Part shown: piece by piece, positions 1 through 7,138 of the stretch
How the letters are laid out: every line of letters begins with the position of its first letter
Position numbering within the stretch: position 1 is the first letter of the stretch
Assembly (NCBI GenBank): GCA_003157225.1
Contig: PMIZ01000368.1
Coordinates: forward strand, 1-8,674
Direction of reading: 5' to 3'
Source: Actinomycetota bacterium
GTDB lineage: Bacteria; Actinomycetota; Thermoleophilia; RBG-16-64-13
Length of the DNA stretch: 8,674 nucleotides
Position numbers and translations under genes: made by a program
Notes under the pieces: generated by a model
The model's database searches: none
Told to the model about the DNA's origin: nothing
Seen by the model: only the letters and a program-made list of their open reading frames with translations

Positions 1-1262
1 ACGGCTACGCGGGTGAGATCCACCTGTTCGCGGACAACGATGAAGCTCCCTACAACCCGATGCTCGGCCCCTACCTTATCTCGGGTGCGATCCCGCCAGA
101 ACGTGCCCTCCCGTTCGGCGACAAGGAAACGTTCTACGGAGGCAACCGCGTCACCGCCCATCTGGGTTCGGTAGTTGCGTCTCTGGACGCCGAGGAGCAG
201 ACGCTGGTGACTGCCGGCGGGGTCTCGTACCGGTACGATCGCTGCCTGGTCGCCACGGGGGCCCGGCCATCGCTGCCGTCGGTTCCCGGACTGCGCGAGG
301 CCTTGAAAGGTGAGCCGGACAGCCGCCGCGTCTTCACCCTGCGCTCGCTTGAGGATGCCCTGAGGCTCAAGGACGCGCTCTCCCGCTTGACCATGGGACC
401 GGCCGCGGGGCTCCGGGCAGCGGTGATAGGAGCATCACTCGTGGGCGTCAAGATAGCGGCGCTGTTTCGCGAACTGGGTCTTCGGGTCTGCCTGATCGAG
501 CGCGAGCCACACCTGCTTCCCTTGGCGGCCCACCCCGACTGTGCGCGGATGATGGAGGCGTCGCTCCTGGAGGACGGCTATGACCTCAGGCTCGGCGCTT
601 CACTGTGCAGCGTCGATGCCTCCGGCGAGCAGATCCGGCTGACGTTCGGGCCGCGGCGGGGCGCGGTTGCAGCGGGCGGTGCCGAGGGGGGCAGGGTCGC
701 GCCGGAGGACGAGGCTGTCGACACGACCCGGGCGAACTCCGAGGACTTCGATCTGGTGGTGGTCTGCACGGGCATTCGCCCTTCGCTCGACTTCTTGGTT
801 AAGGGCCAGGTGGAGATCGACGCCGGTATCCTCGTTGACGAGCAGATGCGCTCGAGCATCCCGACCCTCTACGCCGCCGGCGACGTGGCCCAGGGGATGA
901 ACCTCATGTCGGGGCGCCATGAGACGATCGCGCTGTGGGCAAGCGCCCGCTACCAGGGGCGCGCCGCGGGGCGAAGCCTCGCCGGCGCTCGGGGTGGTTA
1001 TCGCGGCAGCATTCCCAGCAGCATTTCTCACGTTGGATGCATGCTTTTTGCCAGCGTAGGCCGTCTCAGTGACTACGATTGTCTGACAACAAGTCGCGAT
1101 GGGAACTCTCTTGACTTGCGGGTTTGGCGAGACGGACGACTGGTGGGGGTCAACCTCTTGAACTGCTGCCTTTCTGCCGGGGCCATGAAGCAGGCGCTTC
1201 AGAAGGCGGCATCCGGAGCAACAATCGGGACGGAGGCCTCGTGGATAAACTTCAGCGGATGA
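1..1262 (+). CDS. FAD/NAD(P)-dependent pyridine nucleotide-disulphide-type oxidoreductase (5' partial)
   Basis: The reading frame is open from base 3, so the gene begins upstream of the window. The N-terminal FAD-binding GxGxxG fold is outside; 419 residues are visible. Visible residues 16-22 (PYNPMLG) fit the loop after the FAD dinucleotide fold in NirB/rubredoxin-reductase-like flavoproteins. ATGARP (84-89) is the usual FAD-domain turn. A second Rossmann motif, VIGASLVG (141-148), followed by a strand ending in IERE, binds NAD(P)H. CTGIRP (255-260) and LYAAGD (289-294) are the conserved C-terminal FAD contacts. The last ~100 residues form the dimerisation-type domain. An Ala/Gly-rich, acidic insert lies at about 217-247. 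Family role: two-electron transfer between NAD(P)H and a protein or small acceptor. It overlaps the Mo/W enzyme gene and ends at TGA 1260-1262, so it probably supplies or takes electrons for that enzyme (inference). Physiological direction and partner are unknown. Confidence 0.88.
   Translation, partial: GYAGEIHLFADNDEAPYNPMLGPYLISGAIPPERALPFGDKETFYGGNRVTAHLGSVVASLDAEEQTLVTAGGVSYRYDRCLVATGARPSLPSVPGLREALKGEPDSRRVFTLRSLEDALRLKDALSRLTMGPAAGLRAAVIGASLVGVKIAALFRELGLRVCLIEREPHLLPLAAHPDCARMMEASLLEDGYDLRLGASLCSVDASGEQIRLTFGPRRGAVAAGGAEGGRVAPEDEAVDTTRANSEDFDLVVVCTGIRPSLDFLVKGQVEIDAGILVDEQMRSSIPTLYAAGDVAQGMNLMSGRHETIALWASARYQGRAAGRSLAGARGGYRGSIPSSISHVGCMLFASVGRLSDYDCLTTSRDGNSLDLRVWRDGRLVGVNLLNCCLSAGAMKQALQKAASGATIGTEASWINFSG
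1232..1240 (+). promoter_or_regulatory. Ribosome binding site GGAGGCCTC deciding the Mo/W enzyme start
   Basis: GGAGG lies four bases before GTG 1241. The same nine bases precede the ATG of the following ferredoxin gene, which supports GTG 1241 as the true start. The alternatives are ATG 1124, which would overlap the upstream gene by 139 bases, and ATG 1259, which has no Shine-Dalgarno sequence. Confidence 0.65.
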
Positions 1263-3505
1263 TCAAGGGCAAGATCCCGGGTGAAGCCACCGGGATCGAA
1301 GTACGCAAGTCCGTCTGCACCATCTGCGACCCGAGCGGCATCTGCGGACTCGACTGCTACGTCAAAGACGGCCGCGTCGTCAAGGTCGAGGGTACCTTGG
1401 AGAGCCCCAACAACGCCGGGACCCTCTGTTCGAAGGGAGCGGCGCAGAGGCAGTGGATCTACCACGAAGATCGCCTGCGCGCGCCGCTCAAGCGGATCGG
1501 CCCACGAGGCTCGGGCGCGATGGTGCCCATCTCCTGGACCGAAGCCCTCGACACCGTGGTCCAGAACCTCGCGCGGCTGAAAGCGGAGAGCGGTCCCGAA
1601 TCCGTGGTCTTCTTCTGCGGCTACCCCAAGCAGCCGCGACCGTTCTTGCAGCGGCTGGCCTTCGAATTCGGGTCTCCCAACTACTGCACCGAATCCAGCG
1701 CGTGCTTCACCGCCATGGCGATGAGTTGGCGCCTGGACTACGGTCAACTGGCCGGTCCCGACATGGCCAACACCAAGCTGGTGCTCGTATGGGCAAGCAA
1801 CCCGTTCTACGCGAACACTCCGAACGCCCGCCGAATGATGGATGCGCGCGACCGCGGCGTGAAGTTCATCGTTGTCGACCCCCGGCTCTCTCCCATGGCC
1901 GGCATCGCCGACCTGCACCTTCGCTTGCGACCGGGCACCGACGGAGCGCTGGCGCTCGCTATGGCAAACGTCATCATCTCCGAAGAGCTGTACGACAGGC
2001 AGTTCGTCGCGGAGTGGACGCTCGGCTTCGACGAATTCCGCGCCTATGCCGCGGAATTCGACCTGGACCGAGTCGAGCGCATCACCGGGGTACCCGCCGA
2101 ACAGATACAGGAGGCCGCGCGTCTCTACGCCACCACCAAGCCTGCCGCCTTGATGACCAGCTCCACACCGGTGGTTCACCACACCAACGGGGTGCAGAAC
2201 CAGCGGGCCTGCGCCGCTCTTGCCGGGCTCACCGGCAACTACGACGTTCCTGGTGGGAACGTGCCCCAGACGTTCAGCTGGTTGGAGGTGTCGGGCGCCG
2301 GGTTCACCACCCGCGAGCATGAGTTCGCCATGCCCCGGCCCTGGAGCGACATGCCACCTCGCCTAGGGGCGACCCGCTTTCCCGTGTGGACGGAGATGAT
2401 CGACCAGGGGCAGGCAATGGACCTGCCGAGGCAGATCGCCACGGGCGATCCCTACCCGCTGCGCGGCCTCATGGCGTTCGGCCTCAACCACCGTATGTGG
2501 CCTGATTCAAAGGGGTTTCTGGCCGTGGCGGACAAGCTGGACTTCGTCTGCGTCACCGACCTTTTCCTCACAGACACGGCAAGACACGCCGACATCGTCC
2601 TTCCGGCCTGCACTTCGGTCGAGCGAAGCGAGCTTCGTTGCTATCCGCAGAAGTACGTCATCCTCACCCAGCCCGCCATCGAACCACTTGGCGAGGCCCG
2701 CTCCGACACCGACATCATCATCGGCCTAGTGCAGAAGCTCGGTTTAAGAGACCCACTCCTCAACCCGGCCGACTCGGTCGACGGCCCCGGTCGTGGCTTC
2801 CTCAAGAATGGGGCGCCCGACATGGGAGCGGTGTTCGAGGACGCCCTTGACTGGATCCTGGAACCGAGCGGCATGATGGTCTCGGAACTGAAGAAGCACC
2901 CGGCAGGGATGCCGGTTCCGAACGCGGCGCCGCCGGCGTTCAAGAGGTACGAGACCAAAGGCTTCCCCACTCCCTCCGGCAAGATGGAGTTCACTTCCAA
3001 GGTGCTCGAGAAGCACAGCGATGTCCCTGGTCACGTCGCGCTGCCGGTGTACGCCGAGCCGAAGCTGAGCGGCGTCTCCACTCCCGAGGTCGCGGAGAAG
3101 TTCCCGCTCGTGCTCAACACCGGCTCGCGTCTGCCCATGTTCATCCACTCCCGCACCTTCAGACTCCCCTGGCCGCGTAGTCTCCGCCGGCAGGCCACCG
3201 CCGATATCAACCCGGCCACTGCTCTCAGGCTGGGCATCGATCAAGGAAACCACATCGAACTCTCGACGCCGCAAGGCTCGATAGAAGTGCTCGCCAACCT
3301 CACCGAACTGGCGCATCCGGAGACCGTGCACATGTTCCACGACTACCCGGAGGCCGACGTGAACGCATTGCTCGCGGGCGACTACCTCGACCCGATCTCG
3401 GGCTTTCCCGGTTACCGAGCCTCTCTGTGCGCGGTGAAGAACGTGGGCCAGAGCACACCGGCGCCCACGACTCCGAACGCCGGCGGCGGGAAGGAGGCCT
3501 CATGA
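1241..3505 (+). CDS. Molybdopterin (Mo/W-bis-MGD) oxidoreductase, DMSO reductase superfamily, acetylene hydratase-like subgroup
   Basis: 754 residues from GTG 1241; ATG 1259 is a possible alternative, forming an ATGA overlap with the upstream stop. An N-terminal [4Fe-4S] motif uses C26, C29, C35 and C63 (C-x2-C-x5-C-x27-C), followed by SKG. C155, in ESSAC after GSPNYC, is the likely metal ligand; C149 is close by. WASNPF (184-189) and VVDPRLS (211-217) belong to the first cofactor-binding Rossmann region. ADIVLPA (450-456) and the C-terminal domain from about 620 (LVLNTGSR, DINPATA, HIEL) are the second pterin-binding parts. The C-terminus (DYLDPISGFPGYR) is typical of soluble members. There is no twin-arginine signal, so it should stay in the cytoplasm. 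D30 directly follows cluster Cys C29, as the catalytic Asp does in acetylene hydratase. The reaction is unknown: oxidoreductase, hydratase or dehydroxylase are all possible. Its FAD and four-cluster partners favour redox chemistry. Confidence 0.9.
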   Translation: MDKLQRMIKGKIPGEATGIEVRKSVCTICDPSGICGLDCYVKDGRVVKVEGTLESPNNAGTLCSKGAAQRQWIYHEDRLRAPLKRIGPRGSGAMVPISWTEALDTVVQNLARLKAESGPESVVFFCGYPKQPRPFLQRLAFEFGSPNYCTESSACFTAMAMSWRLDYGQLAGPDMANTKLVLVWASNPFYANTPNARRMMDARDRGVKFIVVDPRLSPMAGIADLHLRLRPGTDGALALAMANVIISEELYDRQFVAEWTLGFDEFRAYAAEFDLDRVERITGVPAEQIQEAARLYATTKPAALMTSSTPVVHHTNGVQNQRACAALAGLTGNYDVPGGNVPQTFSWLEVSGAGFTTREHEFAMPRPWSDMPPRLGATRFPVWTEMIDQGQAMDLPRQIATGDPYPLRGLMAFGLNHRMWPDSKGFLAVADKLDFVCVTDLFLTDTARHADIVLPACTSVERSELRCYPQKYVILTQPAIEPLGEARSDTDIIIGLVQKLGLRDPLLNPADSVDGPGRGFLKNGAPDMGAVFEDALDWILEPSGMMVSELKKHPAGMPVPNAAPPAFKRYETKGFPTPSGKMEFTSKVLEKHSDVPGHVALPVYAEPKLSGVSTPEVAEKFPLVLNTGSRLPMFIHSRTFRLPWPRSLRRQATADINPATALRLGIDQGNHIELSTPQGSIEVLANLTELAHPETVHMFHDYPEADVNALLAGDYLDPISGFPGYRASLCAVKNVGQSTPAPTTPNAGGGKEAS
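3493..3501 (+). promoter_or_regulatory. Ribosome binding site GGAGGCCTC of the ferredoxin subunit
   Basis: AAGGAGG ends four bases before ATG 3502. It sits inside the end of the Mo/W gene, so the two genes are probably translationally coupled. The nine bases are identical to those before GTG 1241. Confidence 0.8.
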
Positions 3506-4005
3506 GCCACGCCTTCTACCTGGATGTCGATCGCTGCACCGGCTGCTCCGCCTGCGCGGTCGCCTGCATGGACCAGAACGATCTGGAGATCGGCCCCGAG
3601 CCCACCGCCTGGCGCCAGGTGTTCGGCGTCGAGACTGGCGCTGGGTCCACAGCCCGCATCCGCTATGTGTCGCTCGCCTGCATGCATTGCGCCGACGCTC
3701 CGTGTCTCATCGCCTGTCCGGCGGGCGCGCTCCGGCGCGACTCGGGCACAGGGGCCGTGGTGGTGGCCTCTGAACTCTGCATCGGTTGCCACAGTTGCTC
3801 GATGGCCTGCCCGTTCGGGGTTCCCCGCTTCGGCAAAGACGGCATCATGCAAAAGTGCGATCTTTGCTCCGTCAGGCTAGAGTATGGGCTCGAGCCGGCC
3901 TGCGTTCGCGTCTGTCCCACAAAGGCCCTGCGCCAGGGCGATCCGAACGAGCTGGGGCTGGAGACGGAAAGGAAGGCGGCCGAGCGACTGGCGGCGGGTA
4001 GCTAG
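3502..4005 (+). CDS. DmsB/PsrB-type ferredoxin with four [4Fe-4S] clusters, electron-transfer subunit
   Basis: 167 residues. ATG 3502 overlaps the Mo/W gene stop as ATGA and has a strong AAGGAGG, so the longer in-frame start at 3427 is unlikely. Sixteen cysteines fall in four groups: C12/C15/C18/C22, C60/C63/C68/C72, C93/C96/C99/C103 and C119/C122/C134/C138. This is the pattern of the iron-sulphur subunits of DMSO, polysulphide and thiosulphate reductases, which pass electrons between the pterin subunit and a partner. Family members usually hand electrons to a membrane anchor (DmsC/NrfD type). None follows here, because the next gene is convergent. The flavoprotein two genes upstream is therefore the natural partner, unless an anchor is encoded upstream of the window. 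It has no signal peptide and is expected in the cytoplasm. The C-terminal tail after C138 is short, so no membrane segment is hidden there. Confidence 0.93.
   Translation: MSHAFYLDVDRCTGCSACAVACMDQNDLEIGPEPTAWRQVFGVETGAGSTARIRYVSLACMHCADAPCLIACPAGALRRDSGTGAVVVASELCIGCHSCSMACPFGVPRFGKDGIMQKCDLCSVRLEYGLEPACVRVCPTKALRQGDPNELGLETERKAAERLAAGS
4002..4005. other. Shared CTAG palindrome carrying both convergent stop codons
   Basis: Bases 4003-4005 are the TAG stop of the ferredoxin gene, and 4004-4002 read as TAG on the minus strand end the HD-GYP gene. The two operons thus overlap tail to tail by four bases. I see no hairpin with a T-run at the junction, so any terminator must lie within coding sequence or termination is factor-dependent. 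Confidence 0.9.
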
Positions 4006-5426
4006 AGTTCGTCAGCCTTTGCGTCAGTGACCAGGCTCGCAGGGTCTACCGCGGGCATCTGACCCCTATTGGCCGGGTTGAGCACGGCCACCACATTGCG
4101 CACGTGTTCGCCGTTCACCTGCTCGGTGAGATCCACTACCTTGCCCGGTTCCCGCCCCACGACCAGACGCACCTTCGGCCTGTCAACTGGCGAGCCGGGC
4201 ACCGGCGGGCGACAGACGACCCCGGCCTCCCGGCCCGTGAGCGCCAGGACGGTCCCAGGCGGATAGATGCCCATGACGTCGATGAAGAGCTTCACCAGGG
4301 TTGGATCGAACTGAGTACCCCTGTGCCGCACCAAGTGAGCGACCGCCTCGGCGGGAGTGGGATTGACTTTGCGGTAGACGCGGGCCGTCGTCAGGGCGTC
4401 GAAGCAATCGGCAATGGCCACGATACTCCCAAACAGGGTCATCTTGCTCTTGAGTTCCACCGTCGGGTAGCCACTCAGATCGTAGTTGAGGTGATGCTCG
4501 AAGGCCACCACCACGGTGCGCATATCGGAGGAGTTCAGCCGCTGGTTGCCGAGTAGCGTGTAGGCGGCGAGCACGGGGTGACGGCGCATCTCCTCCCACT
4601 CCTTGGGGTCCAGCGCGCCGGGCTTGTGCAGGACGTCCGGGTCGACGCCCAGCTTGCCTGCGTCGTGGAGAAAGCCGGCCAGGCACAGCTCGCCAAGTCT
4701 CGCCTTGTCAAGCCCCAGGCGCTGTCCAAGAAGAGTCGCCAATACCGCGACGTTGGTGGAGTGCAGCACGAGGTAGCGATCGAAGTCCTTCACCGTGGTC
4801 AGTGCGAGCAGGGACGTGGGGTCCCGCAGGATCTGGTCCACCACCGCCTGGGTCACGTGCCGTGCCCTCCGGATGGTGCCGGCCTGGAAGCCGCCCGTGC
4901 CCTCGCCGAGGTCGGCCCCCAACTGCATCGCCGCGGTGTAGGCAACGATAGGCGTGACCACAGCCGAGTGCCTCCCCTGGCCGGGCACGGTGAAGTCCGC
5001 GGTCACGTGCTCCACGCCTCCGTCCCGCAGGGCGTTGGCAAGCTCTCCGGCCTCGACCTGGCCCGCCGCGGCCAGGATCCCCAAGGCGTCCATCAACTCC
5101 TGCTGAGTCATGCCGCTATGGAACACAAGTCCACTGATGGACCAGGCCTCGAACTGCTGGACGAGGTAGTTGAAACGACCGTAGGTAGAAACCGTGAATG
5201 GCACTCGCGAGTTGTTCACGTAGACCGTGTGGCTGTGTACCCCCACCCGCACGTAACCCTCACCTTCCAGCAGCGGCCCCAGAGCCGAGCCCAAGGCTGA
5301 GCAGGTCTCCTGCATCACCGCGTTGCCCGCGGCGTAGTAGGCGGCCGTACGCAGGGCCGAAGCCAGGCTCATGACGAGAGACTGGCGTTCCTTGACGACC
5401 GACCCCGCGGACGGCTCGAGGCTCAC
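4002..5426 (-). CDS. HD-GYP domain protein (cyclic-di-GMP phosphodiesterase type) with N-terminal accessory domain
   Basis: 474 residues from GTG 5426, which forms a GTGA overlap with the stop of the HEAT gene and follows GAGGGGAG by seven bases. Longer in-frame starts would run far into that gene. Residues ~20-135 form an accessory domain that looks related to the N-terminus of the neighbouring HEAT protein. The HD-GYP domain spans about 185-395: H222, H254-D255 with K258 (HDAGK), H283, H311-H312, GYP 319-321, D340 (IADCFDALT) and GTQFDP (370-375). These are the metal-binding positions of c-di-GMP phosphodiesterases that yield pGpG or GMP. The usual HHExxDGxGYP reads HHLNYDLSGYP, so the Glu and first Gly are replaced by Leu; catalysis is plausible but not assured. 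The tail (396-474) resembles the small beta extension common after HD-GYP domains. There is no membrane segment. It is last in a three-gene operon. Confidence 0.9.
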   Translation of the reverse strand: MSLEPSAGSVVKERQSLVMSLASALRTAAYYAAGNAVMQETCSALGSALGPLLEGEGYVRVGVHSHTVYVNNSRVPFTVSTYGRFNYLVQQFEAWSISGLVFHSGMTQQELMDALGILAAAGQVEAGELANALRDGGVEHVTADFTVPGQGRHSAVVTPIVAYTAAMQLGADLGEGTGGFQAGTIRRARHVTQAVVDQILRDPTSLLALTTVKDFDRYLVLHSTNVAVLATLLGQRLGLDKARLGELCLAGFLHDAGKLGVDPDVLHKPGALDPKEWEEMRRHPVLAAYTLLGNQRLNSSDMRTVVVAFEHHLNYDLSGYPTVELKSKMTLFGSIVAIADCFDALTTARVYRKVNPTPAEAVAHLVRHRGTQFDPTLVKLFIDVMGIYPPGTVLALTGREAGVVCRPPVPGSPVDRPKVRLVVGREPGKVVDLTEQVNGEHVRNVVAVLNPANRGQMPAVDPASLVTDAKADEL

Positions 5427-7138
5427 GCGATCTCTCCCCTCGTGCGAGCGCGCGACTCGGCAAGAGCCCGGGCTGCCGCGCGCCGTATCTGAGCTTCGCC
5501 ACTCTTGGCCGCTTGCTCCAGGGCCTCGCGGGCCGAGGGTGAACCGACTAGACCCAACGCTTGTATTGCTCCCAGCCGCAGGGGCAGCGGCTTGGTCCCT
5601 AACAGCCGGCGTCGCCACAGCTTGTTCAGCATCTCAAGCGTGGCGTCGGCGCCCAAGACCGCGTACGCTGCCAGAAACGCAGCGATCTCCTCGGACGGTC
5701 GCGTTTGGAAGTCCCGGGACTCGATCTGTGCCCGCACGGCCCCGACGTGGCTCCGACTGCCGTGACGGCTGAGAGCGTGGGCAGCCAGCACCCGCACCGA
5801 GACGTCGGAGTCGGCGAGCGCCCTCGCGAGCAAACCTGCCGACCTCTGACTGTCCGTCGTGTCTAGGCTGCGAATCACCTCTCGTCTTACCCTCGCGTCG
5901 GGGTGTTTCAGCAAAGGCTCCAGGTGATCCGGCAGGGCAGGGTCGCCCGACCGTGTGGCCAGACCCACCGCGTTGCGCACGACGTACCAGCGGGAGTCCT
6001 CCATCAGCGGCCACAGATGGACCAGAGGCACGCCTCCCTCGCTGTCGAGCAGAACGAGCGCCGTCTTCCGCACCGACTTGTCGCTGCTCTCAGCCAGCAT
6101 CTCGAGAAGAGTCGGCAGAATCCAGTCGCGCATCTTGCCGAGCAACGCCTCCGCACGGTCGCCCTGCCCCAGCGGGCTCTGACCGACCAGGGCGATCAGC
6201 CGAGCCAGCCTGTCGGTGGTGGCAACGTTCCCGAACACCTGCGCCGCAAATTCAGGCGGGCGGCGACCGCCGGCCTCCAAGGCCGCGACGCGGTCCACAA
6301 CCAGCTCCAAGCCGTCGACGTTCAGTTCGTCGAGATACCTTTCAACGACCAGGGCAAGTGACCCCGCCAGGGTAGCATCGGCCTTGGGGTCTCCGCTCGG
6401 TATTCCGCCGATCTCCAGCAGCACCACGCAGAAATCCCCCAGCGTATCCGCAAGTCCCTCCACGGCCCATTCGCTCCGGTCGAGATCCGCCTGCGTGAGT
6501 GCGGCGCTCTCCGCGGTCAACGCCTCACCCCTCACGCCGTCGGACTCGCCGGAACCGCCGGACCCGCCGGAATCCCACGCTGCCGAGCCACCGCCGCCGC
6601 CCACGCCAGGGCTCAACTCACTCAGACGCCGCACGACCGTCTCCCGAAGGTCGTTGAGAGCCGTGTCCCTCAACTCCTCGCCTCCGGCCCCTAGGAAGGG
6701 ATCCACGACCTCGTACTCGATGTGCTGCAGATCCTGCTCCCAGAGGGCGGTGAGCAGATCGTACTCGATGGCTGCCAGCTGGTCCGCGTGGGCGACACAA
6801 TCCACGAAAGCTTCTGTCTCGCGCTCATCGATGCCCGGATGGAGGGTGAGGAAGCGCATGCCGTCGCGAAACAGAAGAAACGCGAGGCTTCCGCGTGGTT
6901 CCGCGTGCGTATAGACCCCCTCGTCTTCGAACAGAAGCTCGTCTTCGGTGACGCGCAGCACTATGGGCCCATACTCTTCCAAATGCGGCGTGAGCACCTC
7001 GAAGAAGTCGGTGAGGGTGTGACGGGCTGTCGGGTGATCGGAGGGGTAGAGCCGAAGGCCGCGGTAGGCCTGGTGGAGACGACCGCAGATCCTTCGCACC
7101 GACTCCCGCTCAGATGCTCTGGTCGAAGCGGAGCTCAT
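5423..7138 (-). CDS. HEAT-repeat protein with shared N-terminal accessory domain and Gly/Ser linker
   Basis: 571 residues from ATG 7138, which overlaps the membrane-protein stop as ATGA and follows GGGAGG by five bases; the in-frame ATG at 7162 lacks these features. Residues ~10-140 form an alpha/beta domain (LYPSDHP at 20-26, then a beta pair with ELLF and a SLAFLLFRDGMRFLTLHPGI stretch at 84-103) resembling the N-terminus of the next gene's HD-GYP protein. A flexible linker rich in Gly and Ser lies at 168-192. A helical region follows. From about 330 to 555 there are HEAT-like alpha-alpha repeats with typical end motifs (SVRKTALVLL, DARVRREVIRSL, VSVRVLAAHAL, IRRAAARALA). HEAT repeats usually act as protein-binding scaffolds. 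It has no signal peptide or membrane segment, so it is probably cytoplasmic. Position between a membrane protein and an HD-GYP enzyme suggests an adaptor between the two (inference). No enzymatic motif was found. Confidence 0.85.
   Translation of the reverse strand: MSSASTRASERESVRRICGRLHQAYRGLRLYPSDHPTARHTLTDFFEVLTPHLEEYGPIVLRVTEDELLFEDEGVYTHAEPRGSLAFLLFRDGMRFLTLHPGIDERETEAFVDCVAHADQLAAIEYDLLTALWEQDLQHIEYEVVDPFLGAGGEELRDTALNDLRETVVRRLSELSPGVGGGGGSAAWDSGGSGGSGESDGVRGEALTAESAALTQADLDRSEWAVEGLADTLGDFCVVLLEIGGIPSGDPKADATLAGSLALVVERYLDELNVDGLELVVDRVAALEAGGRRPPEFAAQVFGNVATTDRLARLIALVGQSPLGQGDRAEALLGKMRDWILPTLLEMLAESSDKSVRKTALVLLDSEGGVPLVHLWPLMEDSRWYVVRNAVGLATRSGDPALPDHLEPLLKHPDARVRREVIRSLDTTDSQRSAGLLARALADSDVSVRVLAAHALSRHGSRSHVGAVRAQIESRDFQTRPSEEIAAFLAAYAVLGADATLEMLNKLWRRRLLGTKPLPLRLGAIQALGLVGSPSAREALEQAAKSGEAQIRRAAARALAESRARTRGEIA
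5434..5441 (-). promoter_or_regulatory. Ribosome binding site deciding the HD-GYP GTG start
   Basis: On the minus strand GAGGGGAG precedes GTG 5426 with a spacer of seven bases. It lies inside the last codons of the HEAT gene and selects GTG 5426 over the upstream in-frame ATG at 5618. Confidence 0.75.
6547..6573 (-). repeat. Three tandem 9-base units encoding a Gly-Gly-Ser linker
   Basis: On the plus strand the units are cgccggaac, cgccggacc and cgccggaat. They encode the Gly/Ser part of the linker in the HEAT protein on the minus strand. Unit length is a multiple of three, so copy-number change would keep the frame. A Gly-codon run lies just beyond, at about 6590-6605. Confidence 0.7.

Noticed and set aside
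1199..2320. Long minus-strand open frame (373 codons) opposite the Mo/W gene
   Set aside because: It is antisense to the cluster and metal-binding domains of a clearly real gene, is His/Arg/Gly-rich without recognisable motifs, and is expected by chance in GC-rich DNA with few stop codons.
1453..2322. Alternative plus-strand frame (289 codons) inside the Mo/W gene
   Set aside because: Its translation is almost wholly Arg/Ala/His-rich, and it lies within the pterin-binding region of the real frame.
3427..3501. Longer start for the ferredoxin gene at ATG 3427
   Set aside because: It would add 25 charged residues before the conserved MSHAFYLDVDRC start, has no strong ribosome site, and would overlap the Mo/W gene by 79 bases.
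3960..4060. Search for a terminator at the convergent junction
   Set aside because: No GC-rich hairpin followed by a T-run was seen on either strand near the shared stop codons.
4578..5300. Plus-strand open frame (240 codons) opposite the HD-GYP gene
   Set aside because: The composition is rich in Gln, His, Arg and Val as expected for an antisense shadow, it has no motifs, and the minus-strand frame contains a textbook HD-GYP domain.
6216..6914. Plus-strand open frame (232 codons) opposite the HEAT gene
   Set aside because: It is Ser/Pro/Arg-rich low-complexity translation with no domain, and the opposite strand encodes convincing HEAT repeats.
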